From JBFKMV01 sp041629655 (GTDB lineage Bacteria; Acidobacteriota; Polarisedimenticolia; Polarisedimenticolales; Polarisedimenticolaceae), in the NCBI GenBank assembly GCA_041629655.1, contig JBFKMV010000024.1:1-39350 (forward strand): 39,350 bases of DNA. Reading direction: 5' to 3'. Positions within the stretch are counted from its first letter, which is position 1, and each line of letters starts with the position of its first letter. Made by a program: the position numbers and the translations under genes. Below the pieces are notes generated by a model that was not told where the DNA came from, searched no databases, and saw only the letters and a list, made by a program, of their open reading frames with translations. Below, piece by piece: positions 1 through 8,816 of this stretch.

Positions 1-3000
1 GCCTTTTTGGGCTTGACGCCGCTGGGCTGGATCACGGTCGCGCCGGACGCCGGGACGACCTCGGCCGGAGCCTCGACGGAGCTCGCCGTGACGTTCGATG
101 CCACGGCCCTGTTCGAGGGCGATTACCACGCGGACGTGTTCATCGCCAGCAACGATCCCGACGAACCGACGGTCGTGGTCCCGGCCGACCTGCACGTCAC
201 CGGGATTCCCGACATCCACACGCTGGGCAAGCTGATCGAGGTCTCCTCGTCGGCGCAGTACAACACGGTCGGGGCCAGCACCTCGCACGTCCTCACCGTG
301 CCGCAGCCCCCTGCCGGGGGTGGTTCCCTCGGGCTGGTCGCGGACGGAGATTTCGGGGGTTTCGACGAGACCGCGGACATCTCGGCGGAAGGTGCGTTCG
401 TCGGCCGGGTCGGGAGCGTCGGGCGGGACTGCGAGCCTGCGGCGGACGAGTTCCCGATCGCCGAGGCCGACCTGGCGAGTTGGACCGCGGACGGGACCGT
501 CAACGTCACGGTTCGCAACTCGTTCCGGGTCGACCTGTTCTGTGCGACCAACCGCCACACGGTGACCCTCCAGTACCGAGGCTCGGCCGACCTGCTCGAG
601 TTCGGGTCATTGTTCATCGGGCTTTCTTCGACTCTCTCGATCACGGTGGAGAACCGCGGTACGGGGACGCTCGAGGTCACCGCGATCACCACCGACGACG
701 CCCAGTACCAGGCCTCGGACGTTTCGCTGAGCATTCCACCCCTGGAGAGCCGGGTGCTCGACGTCACGTTCTCGCCGACCCTGGCCCAGGTCAGTCCTGC
801 GACCTTGACGCTGGCCAGTAACGACCCGGATCAACCCGAGGTCTACGTGGCGCTGGAGGGTGAGGGACTGGTCCCGCCGGACATCGAAGTCACCCCTACA
901 TCGATCGGGACGGATCTGTTCACGGGTCAGTCGGACTCCCGCATGCTGGCCATCGGCAACATCGGAGGGAGCGATCTGATCTGGGAGCTCGAGGTCAATC
1001 TGGGCGCCGGCTCCACCGTCCTCGACGCCAGTCCCCCGCTGAACACCCAGTCCGGCGGGCCGGACGACAAGGAGCCGGCCACGACCCCACCCGCACCGCC
1101 CGATCCGGCGCATGTCTATTCGTTCGGCGACACCGCTGCGCCCGGCCCACAGGGAGTCGTGACGGCCCGGCCGGCCCTCGAGGACATCCTGCTGGAGCTG
1201 GACGCGAACTTCTCCCGGATCAACAGCCTGATTCCCAACCGGTACGACTTCATCGGCGGGGACACGGGCACCTCGATTCCCGATGGCGGCGGCGACATGT
1301 ACGACGGCGGCAACTTCCTCGGGACCGACCTCGGGGGCCCGATCCCGTACTCCAACGGCCCGATCCTCCAGCACTCCGCGCTCGGCGCCGCCGGGCGCTA
1401 TTTCACGCGTAAGTACCCGGGCCTGTTCGTCCTGGTCGCGGACCTGGACGGCGTCGATGACTTCACCATCACGGGGAACCTGGGCGCCGACGGCGGAGGG
1501 TTGGCCGACGGCAGCACGCTGCAGACCAGCGTCATGGGGGTGACCTACCTCGGTTTCGTCAAGCGGGTCTACAACGCGGGCGATCCGTCGGTGAATCACC
1601 TGGTGATCGTCGAGAGCGACCCGCAGATCAACCACGAGTTCTCGACGAACACCAACGACGACTATCACCGGGTGTTCCTGCGCCTCCGGGCCAGCCGCCT
1701 GCACTATCTTCTCTACGCGGCAAGGTCGGGCGGCTACATCGACGACAGCGCCACGCTCGAGATCATGAACGCCTACCTCTCCGCGCAGCCCGTAGGCTGG
1801 ATCTCGGTCGATCCGACGTCCGGGGTGGTGCCCGCCGAGGCTTCCGCGGAGGTCGTGACCGCGATGACGGCCGTCGGTCTCGAGGGCGGCGACTATCAGG
1901 CCGTCCTGGCCATCGACAGCAACGATCCGGACGAGCCCGTCGTTGAGGTGCCCGTGACCATGCACGTCACCTCCGCGCCGGATATCGAAGTCCGGGGAGC
2001 CCTGCATGAATTCGAGTCCACGCAGGACTTCGCCGTCCGGGGGGCGGTGACCAGCCACAGCTTCGACCAGCTGCCACCCCCCGCCGGCGTGGGTCAGCTG
2101 GAGCTGATCCTGGAGGGGGACTTCGGGGCCTTTACGGAGACCGCGACCCTGACCGCCGAAGGCATCGGCTTTGCCCCGGTCGGACGGGTGGGCGGCAGCT
2201 GCGTCATGGCCCGCGGCGTCTTCCCGCTGAGCGCGAATCAGATGACACAGCTCGCGGCGGACTCGCGACTCGACGCACAGGTCCATAACTCCGCCGATGT
2301 GGATCCGACGTGCAGCACGAATCGCCACACGGTCAGATTCTCCTACCGGGGACCCGACGACCGGCTCGACTACGGAGAGCTGTTCATCGGTCTGACCCGC
2401 CGTGCCAGCATCCTGGTGCTGAACAACGGCGTCCTCAACCTCAACGTCAGCGCCATCACCACCGACGAGCCGGACTTCACCGCCACACCGAGCTCGATGG
2501 TCCTGGCGCCGGGCGACTCGGGAGTCGTCGATGTGACCTTCGCGCCCTCGGTTCCGGGCCCGATTACGGGCGTCCTCAGGCTCACCAGCGACGATCCGGA
2601 CGAGGGCGTGACCGACCTGTCGCTTTCCGGCATCGGAGTGATCCCTCCGGACATCGACGTGACCCCGGACTCGATCGCGGAGACGGTGCTGATCGGCCGG
2701 CAGGTCGTGAGCCCGTTGGTCATCGCCAACACGAACGTGGGCGGCGCCGACCTGATTTTCCAGATGCGGGCGGCCCCGTCGGGCGGACTGGACCGGCCCA
2801 ACGCGCCGCTGCCTCCCCCACAGGATTCCGACGAGGTCTTCGACGGCCCGCGCAGCGAGCAACGGCGGGACGGCCTGACCTCGGGGCGGCCTCCGGAGGA
2901 TTACGAGGCCGCGGCCGCGGCCGAGTCGGCGGCCCAGGGAGCCGAGGTCTTGATCATCCAGGACGACCTGGCCTGGGGCACCTCGGCGAACCAGTCGATC

Positions 3001-4974
3001 CTGTCGAACAACGGAATCGCCTTCGACCAGATCCGGTCCTCCTCGCTGAGCACCACCGATCTGACCCGCTACAAGCTCGTGATCGTGCCCTCGGATCAGC
3101 GGACCTCGTTCTACTCGACGATCGCCTCCCGGAGGACCCAGCTCGAAGCCTGGGTCGGCGGGGGCGGAACGCTCGAGTTCCACGCGGCGGGTTGGGGCTG
3201 GAACTCCGGGAACGCCGCGCTGGTGACGCTGCCGCACGATGTGGGCATCGTGCGGGGCTCGGCGAGCGAGAACTTCGTCATCGATCCGACCCACCCGGCC
3301 GTGGCGGGCGTGCCCGATCGATTCACCGGGAGCTCCGCCAGCCACTGCTACCTCGACAATCTACCGCCCGACGCGCGGGCGATCGTGCGGGACTCCTTCG
3401 CGCGCACCAACCTGGCGGAATACCGATTCGGCCTGGGCCGGGTCGTCGTCGGCTGCCAGACGTTCGAGTTCGGTTACACCCGCGGGCAGGTCGCCGGGCT
3501 GATCCTCAACAACATGATCCCGTGGACCTTCAGCACCGCGCGGCGAATCGTCTGGTTGACCCCGACCGACGCTTCGGGGGTCGTGGTGGCCGAGGATTCG
3601 CTGCAGATCGACATGACGCTGGACGCCACCGACTTGGAGCCGCAGGTCTACGAGGCCGTCATCACCATCGAGAGCAACGACCCCGACGAGCCCGAGGTCG
3701 TGGTTCCGGCGGCGATGAACGCGGTTCGTCTGATCGCGGAGGCGGGACCACCCCAGGAGCTGGAGTGCGACGGCAACAACAGCGCCATCACCACCCTCGA
3801 CGGAACCGGCTCGGAGCACATGGACGGGCCGGGGGGCATCACGTGGTACGGCTGGTTCCTGGGCGAGGTCGCGCTCGGAGAGGGGGCGGTGCTGATGACG
3901 CCGATTCCCCTCGGGGAGCACACCGTCCGGCTCGAGATCGCGGACGCGGTGGCCGCCACCAGCCAGGACGAGACCGTGGTGACCGTGGACGATACGATCC
4001 CGCCCGTGGGTGGGATCACCGCGCCGGCGCCGGGTACCTGTCACGGTCCGGCCCTGGTTCCCCTCCCCGTGCTCGATGACTTCACCGACGTCTGCGACCC
4101 GGTTCTGGACCGCACGTATGACTGCAGCTCCCCGACCGGCCCGGGAGGGGCGTGCCCCGATGCGACCAGCGCTCCCCCGTACTCGGGACACGGCGACTAC
4201 CTGGTCGCCGTCACGGCCACGGACGAGCGCCAGAACCCGCACGGCGACAGCGTGAGCTTCGTGATCGACACGATGCCGCCGTCGGTGCAGATCATCGGGC
4301 CACCTGCCGGAGCGCAGCACCTGTTGCCGGACGACCTGCCGTTCGACGTCGTGTTCGAGGCCGACGACGACGACGGCGCGCTGGGCGACATCGTCCACGA
4401 GGTCGTGCTGATCGAGGGCTGTCCGGCCTTCGACGGCCATACCTACGGCAACACGTTGGACGGGTTGCTGCGCAACGAGACCGTGACGCTCGACGAGCAG
4501 GAGCTGTGCCGGATTTCCGAGCAGTGCGGCTTCACCTCGCTCAACAAGCCGGAGCTGCGGGTGGATGTCGAGGATTGCGGCGGCAACCTCACTCCGGACA
4601 CGCGGATACTGACCGACGGCATCGCCCTCAGGCCCGGCCTTTGCACGTCGATCTCGCTGGACGTCGCCGCTGCGGACGCGACCGCCGCGATCTGGGACGT
4701 CCAACCGGGAGCCCAGCACTACGACGTGATCCGCGGCGACCTGGCGAACCTCGTCGAGGACACCGATTGGATCGACCTGGGTCAGGTGCTGTGCCTGGAG
4801 CGTGACTCGCTCGACACGAACACGATCGGTCACGAGGACACCGAGCAGCCGCCGGCGGGCCGTGCATTCTTCTACGTGGTCCAGTCGGACGACGGGACGA
4901 TGCCGAGCGGCTACGGCCGCAGCTCGAACGGGAAACGGAGAGTGGCGTATCCACAGAACGGAGCTTGCGACTGA
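1..4974 (+). CDS. Giant secreted choice-of-anchor/ASH-repeat protein, 5' truncated
   Basis: The reading frame is open from the left window edge, so the N-terminus, including any signal peptide or enzymatic domain, is missing; the TTG at 7 is only the first possible start in the window. About 1,655 residues are visible. Three copies of a beta-sandwich module carry a GWI/V-W-L start and an SNDPDEP core, near residues 5-65, 595-660 and 1180-1240. Two long copies of a 'PDI...NRHTV...LFIGL...SNDPD...VPPDI' ASH/choice-of-anchor block follow the first two. Between them lie different globular inserts: residues about 370-592, and about 980-1175, the latter ThuA/GATase-like (VLIIQDDLAW, KLVIVPSDQ, GGGGTLEFHA). 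A PKD-like region and a C-terminal YDVIRGDL...AFFYVVQSDDG module close the protein. No sortase or PEP-CTERM anchor is seen. In this kind of protein the modules usually decorate a secreted peptidase or adhesin; which applies here is unknown. Confidence 0.8.
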   Translation, partial: AFLGLTPLGWITVAPDAGTTSAGASTELAVTFDATALFEGDYHADVFIASNDPDEPTVVVPADLHVTGIPDIHTLGKLIEVSSSAQYNTVGASTSHVLTVPQPPAGGGSLGLVADGDFGGFDETADISAEGAFVGRVGSVGRDCEPAADEFPIAEADLASWTADGTVNVTVRNSFRVDLFCATNRHTVTLQYRGSADLLEFGSLFIGLSSTLSITVENRGTGTLEVTAITTDDAQYQASDVSLSIPPLESRVLDVTFSPTLAQVSPATLTLASNDPDQPEVYVALEGEGLVPPDIEVTPTSIGTDLFTGQSDSRMLAIGNIGGSDLIWELEVNLGAGSTVLDASPPLNTQSGGPDDKEPATTPPAPPDPAHVYSFGDTAAPGPQGVVTARPALEDILLELDANFSRINSLIPNRYDFIGGDTGTSIPDGGGDMYDGGNFLGTDLGGPIPYSNGPILQHSALGAAGRYFTRKYPGLFVLVADLDGVDDFTITGNLGADGGGLADGSTLQTSVMGVTYLGFVKRVYNAGDPSVNHLVIVESDPQINHEFSTNTNDDYHRVFLRLRASRLHYLLYAARSGGYIDDSATLEIMNAYLSAQPVGWISVDPTSGVVPAEASAEVVTAMTAVGLEGGDYQAVLAIDSNDPDEPVVEVPVTMHVTSAPDIEVRGALHEFESTQDFAVRGAVTSHSFDQLPPPAGVGQLELILEGDFGAFTETATLTAEGIGFAPVGRVGGSCVMARGVFPLSANQMTQLAADSRLDAQVHNSADVDPTCSTNRHTVRFSYRGPDDRLDYGELFIGLTRRASILVLNNGVLNLNVSAITTDEPDFTATPSSMVLAPGDSGVVDVTFAPSVPGPITGVLRLTSDDPDEGVTDLSLSGIGVIPPDIDVTPDSIAETVLIGRQVVSPLVIANTNVGGADLIFQMRAAPSGGLDRPNAPLPPPQDSDEVFDGPRSEQRRDGLTSGRPPEDYEAAAAAESAAQGAEVLIIQDDLAWGTSANQSILSNNGIAFDQIRSSSLSTTDLTRYKLVIVPSDQRTSFYSTIASRRTQLEAWVGGGGTLEFHAAGWGWNSGNAALVTLPHDVGIVRGSASENFVIDPTHPAVAGVPDRFTGSSASHCYLDNLPPDARAIVRDSFARTNLAEYRFGLGRVVVGCQTFEFGYTRGQVAGLILNNMIPWTFSTARRIVWLTPTDASGVVVAEDSLQIDMTLDATDLEPQVYEAVITIESNDPDEPEVVVPAAMNAVRLIAEAGPPQELECDGNNSAITTLDGTGSEHMDGPGGITWYGWFLGEVALGEGAVLMTPIPLGEHTVRLEIADAVAATSQDETVVTVDDTIPPVGGITAPAPGTCHGPALVPLPVLDDFTDVCDPVLDRTYDCSSPTGPGGACPDATSAPPYSGHGDYLVAVTATDERQNPHGDSVSFVIDTMPPSVQIIGPPAGAQHLLPDDLPFDVVFEADDDDGALGDIVHEVVLIEGCPAFDGHTYGNTLDGLLRNETVTLDEQELCRISEQCGFTSLNKPELRVDVEDCGGNLTPDTRILTDGIALRPGLCTSISLDVAAADATAAIWDVQPGAQHYDVIRGDLANLVEDTDWIDLGQVLCLERDSLDTNTIGHEDTEQPPAGRAFFYVVQSDDGTMPSGYGRSSNGKRRVAYPQNGACD

Positions 4975-4984
4975 GCAGAGCGGT

Positions 4985-5014
4985 CCCGGCCTGGCCCGAG
5001 GGGGCCTGGCCGGG
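4985..5014. terminator. Hairpin between convergent genes, possible bidirectional terminator
   Basis: The arms 4985-4997 (CCCGGCCTGGCCC) and 5002-5014 (GGGCCTGGCCGGG) pair along 13 positions with one mismatch and a 4-nt loop. It lies 11 nt past the stop of the secreted repeat protein and just past the stop of the convergent thiamine-binding gene. There is no clear T-tract on either side, so termination is inferred from position and stem strength. Confidence 0.45.
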
Positions 5015-5026
5015 CTTGATGCCCCG

Positions 5027-5326
5027 TCAGGCGCCGTCGGTCTGCGACCGCCTCAGCTTGCTCGCCAGGTCCGGCGTCTTGTCCGTCCGGGTGCCGAGCT
5101 TCACGGCGGTTGACAGCCGCGGGGTGCCCTCGGCGTGCAGCACCTCGTGGATCCGCGCGATGACGGCGAGGATCGCGTCCAGCTCGCCCTCGACGTTGGT
5201 GCCGAAGGAGTGCTCCTGGACGACCAGCCCCGACTCGCGGATCAGCTCCTGCGCGCGCCGGACCTGCGCGCGCACCGACACGCCGACCCCGAGCGGCACG
5301 ACCTGGATCTCGGCCACGGCCTTCAT
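5027..5326 (-). CDS. Thiamine-binding protein, MTH1187/YkoF-like family
   Basis: A 99-residue protein that matches the small MTH1187/DUF77 family in length and pattern: an N-terminal strand (AEIQVVPLGVG), a helix with VRRAQELIRESGL, the EHSFGTNVEGELDAIL segment, and a helix IHEVLHAEGTPRLSTAVKLGTRTD. Members are cytoplasmic ferredoxin-fold proteins. The structural family is annotated as thiamine-binding, though the cellular role is not well established. The start is ATG at 5324-5326. The gene is divergent from mtgA with only 26 nt between start codons and convergent with the secreted repeat gene. A thiamine diphosphokinase gene lies elsewhere in the window (20970-21653), so a link to thiamine salvage is plausible but unproven. 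Confidence 0.8.
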   Translation of the reverse strand: MKAVAEIQVVPLGVGVSVRAQVRRAQELIRESGLVVQEHSFGTNVEGELDAILAVIARIHEVLHAEGTPRLSTAVKLGTRTDKTPDLASKLRRSQTDGA

Positions 5327-5334
5327 GTCGGCCC

Positions 5335-5340
5335 AGTATA
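5335..5340 (-). promoter_or_regulatory. -10-like element in the short divergent spacer
   Basis: TATACT on the minus strand matches the -10 consensus at five of six positions and lies 9-14 nt upstream of the ATG of the thiamine-binding gene. No good -35 is seen at 16-18 nt. On the plus strand the same spot reads TATAGA, 11-16 nt before the mtgA start. Either gene would then have a very short leader. Confidence 0.3.
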
Positions 5341-5352
5341 GACTCGTCGGTC

Positions 5353-6093
5353 GTGGAGTCGGAACCCCAGCGCAAGCGCTCGGTCCTGCTGTCCTGGCTG
5401 CGTCGCGGGCTGTGGGTGCTAGCGGGTCTGGCGCTGGCGGCGCTGGCCTGGCAGGTCCTGACCTGGCCCGACGTGGCGCGGCTGCGCGACGTCGATCCCG
5501 ACACGACCGCGTTCATCGAGCGCTACAGGAGCGAGCGCCGGGCGGCCGGGCTCGACGCCGGGGTCGCCTGGCGCTGGGTCGACTACGAGCGGATCTCGAT
5601 CGAGCTCAAGCACGCGGTGCTGGTGTCCGAGGACATCGGGTTCTTCGACCACCGGGGGTTCGCCCTCGACGAGGTCAAGATCGCGCTGCGTGAGGCGCTC
5701 CGGGAGCGCGAGCCGCCGCGCGGCGCGTCGACGATCACGCAGCAGCTGGCCAAGAACCTGTGGCTGTCGCCGCGCCGGAGCCCGCTGCGCAAGCTCGAGG
5801 AGGCGATCCTGACCCGGCAGCTCGAGCGGCATCTCGACAAGCGCCGGATCCTCGAGCTGTACCTGAACGTGGTCGAGCTGGGCGAGGGTATCTACGGCGT
5901 CGAGGCGGCCGCGCGGCACTACTTCGGCGTGCCGGCGAGCGCGCTGTCGCGGCGTCAGGCGGCCGAGCTGGCCGCGGGGCTGCCGCGCCCCCGTCGCTGG
6001 CACCCGGGAAGCGACAGCACGGCCTACCGGCGACGGGTGGAGATGACGCTCGAGCGCATGGACCGGTCCGGCTGGCTGCTGTCGCGGTTGTAG
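5353..6093 (+). CDS. mtgA: Monofunctional biosynthetic peptidoglycan transglycosylase
   Basis: A 246-residue GT51-family glycosyltransferase, the usual size for MtgA, which polymerises lipid II into glycan strands at the periplasmic face of the inner membrane. A short basic N-terminus is followed by one membrane anchor (about residues 13-36, LSWLRRGLWVLAGLALAAL). GT51 motifs are clear: the VSEDIGFFDHRGF segment with the catalytic Glu, then GASTITQQLAKNLWLS, then a KLEEAILTRQLER helix and the RILELYLNVVELGEGIYGVEAAARHYFG block. There is no transpeptidase domain. The GTG start at 5353 has no recognisable Shine-Dalgarno sequence; upstream in-frame codons offer no better start, so a leaderless or near-leaderless message is possible. 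The 3' end is 7 nt from the convergent pilin-operon end. Confidence 0.95.
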   Translation: MESEPQRKRSVLLSWLRRGLWVLAGLALAALAWQVLTWPDVARLRDVDPDTTAFIERYRSERRAAGLDAGVAWRWVDYERISIELKHAVLVSEDIGFFDHRGFALDEVKIALREALREREPPRGASTITQQLAKNLWLSPRRSPLRKLEEAILTRQLERHLDKRRILELYLNVVELGEGIYGVEAAARHYFGVPASALSRRQAAELAAGLPRPRRWHPGSDSTAYRRRVEMTLERMDRSGWLLSRL

Positions 6094-6100
6094 CCGGCGC

Positions 6101-6898
6101 TCAGGAGGCCGGGGTCACCACCAGATCGACCTCGGGCGGTCCGGCGGCGCCGAACGGGCGGAGGTCGAAGGCGGCGCCCGGCGCCACGGGATCGATCGAC
6201 GAGCGTCCGTCGCCCGCCTGCCAGCGGCCGGTCCGCGGGTCGAGGAAGATGCGGATCGCCCGGGTCCGCGACGCGTCGGCGACCTCGGCGAAGTGCCCCA
6301 GCACCACACCCGGTTGGGCTCGCGCGCCGTTGGAGGTTCCCAGCGGCTCGAGCCGGCCGGCGTTGCCGCCGAAGCGGCACCAGGCGGCGAGCACCGTGGC
6401 CGGATCCGGCCCGCGGATCGCGACCGCGTCCCCGGCGGCGTCGCTCTCCACCTGCGCGGTGCGGCGCGGCGAGCGCACCGCGGCGTACGTGGCGGGCTTC
6501 CCGCGGCTGGAGGCCGGCGCCACGAGGGGTGGTGCGCTGGCGGCGGGACGGCTCCACAGGCTCCACGCCAGGCCGCCCCACGCGAGCGCGAGCCCGACCA
6601 TGGTCAGCCCGGCGATCCGCTGCCAGCGCCGGCGCCGCGGCGGCTCGACGATCACCAGGTCGGACACCACCGAGGTCAAGGGCTCGCTCTTGCGCTCCTC
6701 GGCGGGCTTCTCGGGCTCGTCGTCCTGCGGTTGCTCGAAGCTCGTGCGGCCCTCGAACACGCCCAGCAGGCGCGCCACGCCCTCCTCCATGCGCAGCTCG
6801 CCCAGCTCGACCTTGCCGTCGGGCGCGACCCGCAGGCCGTCGGGGACCTCGGCGGCGGCGGACCCGTTCGGATTGTCGTGATCGACGCTGCGTCCCAT
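6101..6898 (-). CDS. Unknown bitopic membrane protein at the end of the minor-pilin operon
   Basis: A 265-residue protein that I do not recognise. The first 90 residues are hydrophilic and acidic (an EPEKPAEERKSEP stretch) and end in a positive patch (RRRRWQR). One hydrophobic helix follows at about residues 94-115 (IAGLTMVGLALAWGGLAWSLW), then about 150 residues predicted to be periplasmic. By the positive-inside rule the N-terminus is cytoplasmic. The bitopic layout recalls GspC/PilP-like assembly proteins, but I see no diagnostic motif. The C-terminal part carries AIRIFLDPRTGRWQAGDG, which could be a small beta domain. ATG at 6896-6898 is 11 nt past the stop of the PilX-type gene, so it is very likely co-transcribed with the pilins. 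The longer upstream reading frame only overlaps that gene in another frame and was not used. Confidence 0.65.
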   Translation of the reverse strand: MGRSVDHDNPNGSAAAEVPDGLRVAPDGKVELGELRMEEGVARLLGVFEGRTSFEQPQDDEPEKPAEERKSEPLTSVVSDLVIVEPPRRRRWQRIAGLTMVGLALAWGGLAWSLWSRPAASAPPLVAPASSRGKPATYAAVRSPRRTAQVESDAAGDAVAIRGPDPATVLAAWCRFGGNAGRLEPLGTSNGARAQPGVVLGHFAEVADASRTRAIRIFLDPRTGRWQAGDGRSSIDPVAPGAAFDLRPFGAAGPPEVDLVVTPAS

Positions 6899-6909
6899 CG
6901 CGTCCCCGC

Positions 6910-8229
6910 TCAGCGCTGCCGGAACTGGTCGACGCGCAGCGGAAGCTGCTGCGAGCGGTCGATCAGCTCCTCGCAGTAGACCGTCGTGCCGGCGCCCGCA
7001 CCGTTGACCTCCCAGGCGCCGCTGTCGATCCCGTCGTCGGGCGTCCCCGGGTTGCCGTCGGGACCCGCGCAGTCGTCCGCGGTCCACAGCGTCCCGTCCG
7101 GGCCGGCGATGTTGGCGACCAGGAAGCCCCCGCTGTAGTCGCCGGCACCGGCGCCGTTGCGCAGGAACCGACCGGTGCCGACGACGAAGATCACGCCTTC
7201 CCAGCCGACGGTCCCGGCGACGGTCAGGTCGCCCGTGACCCACAGCAGCCCGCCGCCGGCGAGGTTGCCCGGGATCGTGTAGTCGCCGTCGATGAAGACC
7301 GTCTTCGGATCGGCCGAGGTGCCGAGGCTGCCGTTCGGGGTGCCGGAGTCGCCGACGAGGTCGGCGCTGCCCTTGACCTGGGCCGCGAGGTCGCGCAGGT
7401 AGGCGCAGTCCTTCCACAGCGGGTGGATCGTGCCGTCGACGTCGGTCACCGTGTCCACACCGGTGTCGTCGCCCGATTCGAAGGTCTCGGGGTGATGCAC
7501 CCCGCCCTCGGCGTCGGCCTCGGCGTCGGGACCGATCACCCCGACCACCGGCACGTGCAGGTCCGGAACGCCCAGCCCGTCGCAGTCGTTGCCCGACAGC
7601 AGCTTGGCCTGACTCGGTCCGCCGTCGAACTCCGGGTCCGGCCCGAGGATCGTGATCGTCGCCGGCAACCCGGGGAAGGTGATGCGCTGGACGATCGCCT
7701 GGACGAGCTCGGTGGCGAATCCGGGCCCCGTCCCGATGGCGCTGATCAGCACGCGCTGGTTGGTGTCGTCGAGCGGGTCCAGGCCGTCGTCGACGGGATC
7801 GTTGGTCAGGAACGCGGCGTAGAAGCCGTCCTCGAACACGGTCGGACCGAGCAGCGGCACGTCGTCGCCGTAGCCCGTGAAGCCGGTGACGTTGCCGGCG
7901 CCGTCGTAGGTCGGCCGCAGGGCCGTGGGATCGAAATCGAACGCCCCGTTCGCTCCGGCGTGGGCGGCCAGTTCGCCGTCGAGGTCGCTGGGATCGGCCG
8001 AGACCACGTCTTCCGTCAGCAGCGCCGCCCGGCCGTGCTCCAACCCGGCCTCGGCGACGTAGAACACGGCCTTGGCGCGGGTGTCGGCCCGGGCCATGCG
8101 CAGCTCGACCTGGCTCAGGGTCAACAGCGCGATGCCCAGCGAGGTCAGCAGCACCAGCACGAAGATCGCCAGGACCAGCGCCGAGCCGCGCTCCGCGGCG
8201 TCGCGGAACGCCTTCTCGCGCGGCGTCAC
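6910..8229 (-). CDS. PilX/GspK-type minor pilin-like protein
   Basis: A 439-residue protein with the PilX_N-like start: a basic leader ending in ERG, then SALVLAIFVLVLLTSLGIALL, then a long amphipathic helix (LSQVELRMARADTRAKAVFYVAEAGLEHGRA). As in other PilX proteins the Glu at +5 is absent. The remainder is a large exported domain, rich in Asp and Gly, with calcium-loop-like stretches such as DDVPLLG, DPVDDGLDPLDD and GPDGNPGTPDDG. PilX-type proteins prime the tip of type IV pili or influence adhesion; the extended domain may serve binding. GTG at 8227-8229 overlaps the upstream stop as GTGA, which decides the start and implies translational coupling to the PilW-type gene. Confidence 0.8.
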   Translation of the reverse strand: MTPREKAFRDAAERGSALVLAIFVLVLLTSLGIALLTLSQVELRMARADTRAKAVFYVAEAGLEHGRAALLTEDVVSADPSDLDGELAAHAGANGAFDFDPTALRPTYDGAGNVTGFTGYGDDVPLLGPTVFEDGFYAAFLTNDPVDDGLDPLDDTNQRVLISAIGTGPGFATELVQAIVQRITFPGLPATITILGPDPEFDGGPSQAKLLSGNDCDGLGVPDLHVPVVGVIGPDAEADAEGGVHHPETFESGDDTGVDTVTDVDGTIHPLWKDCAYLRDLAAQVKGSADLVGDSGTPNGSLGTSADPKTVFIDGDYTIPGNLAGGGLLWVTGDLTVAGTVGWEGVIFVVGTGRFLRNGAGAGDYSGGFLVANIAGPDGTLWTADDCAGPDGNPGTPDDGIDSGAWEVNGAGAGTTVYCEELIDRSQQLPLRVDQFRQR

Positions 8230-8816
8230 AGGCTGCCTCGCAGCGCGATCTCGCTCTCCACCGTGTAGCGCACGGGTGTCCCGGTGCGCGGGTCCGGCAC
8301 CGGCGACTCGGCGGTGACGCGCACGCGGATCCACCGCGGCGGCGAGGACGCATCGACCGTGAACAGCGGTTCCGGCACCCCGTCACCGTCGGCGTCGTTG
8401 GAGACGTCGGCGGCCAGCGGCACGAGGCTGCCGGCGGCGGACGAGCGCCACTCGATCACGCTGCCCTGGTGCCGGATCAGCACCGACTCCCCCTCGTCGT
8501 CGAGGTCGCCGTCGGCGTTGAGGTCGTTGAACACTTCGACGGTGCTGATCCCGTCCTCCGGGTCGGCGTCCGGAACCACGGGCGCGAAGCCGACGCCCAG
8601 CGGGTCCCAGCCCGCGGTGCGCAGCCGCTGCGCGATCAGCGAGACCGAGTTGCGCGCGCTGGCCTGCGCCTCGGCGCGCAGCCGCTCGACCTTGTTGGTC
8701 CGCGAGCTCTGCACCAGCATGCCGCCCACCGAGGCGACAACGAAGGACAGCAGCGCCACGCTGACCAGCAGCTCGGGGAAGCTGTATCCCCGCTGTGCTT
8801 TGCGCCGCGTCGTCAC
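8226..8816 (-). CDS. PilW-type minor pilin (prepilin)
   Basis: A 196-residue prepilin. The leader MTTRRKAQRG is followed by the mature start YSFPELLVSVALLSFVVASVGG, with Glu at +5, and a PilW-like helix (LRAEAQASARNSVSLIAQRLRTAGWDPLG). The C-terminal domain contains an Asp-rich loop (FNDLNADGDLDDEGES) and another at DVSNDADGDGVPEP, which look like thrombospondin-type or calcium-binding turns. PilW-type pilins are inserted by the type IV pilus or type II-like machinery after cleavage by PilD. The GTG start at 8814-8816 overlaps the TGA of the PilV-type gene (GTGA), so the pair is translationally coupled. Confidence 0.85.
   Translation of the reverse strand: MTTRRKAQRGYSFPELLVSVALLSFVVASVGGMLVQSSRTNKVERLRAEAQASARNSVSLIAQRLRTAGWDPLGVGFAPVVPDADPEDGISTVEVFNDLNADGDLDDEGESVLIRHQGSVIEWRSSAAGSLVPLAADVSNDADGDGVPEPLFTVDASSPPRWIRVRVTAESPVPDPRTGTPVRYTVESEIALRGSL

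Noticed and set aside
607..3345. Long minus-strand frame (912 codons) opposite the secreted repeat gene
   Set aside because: Arg/Gly/His-rich composition without any domain pattern; it is the antisense shadow of a gene with clear repeated domains in GC-rich DNA.
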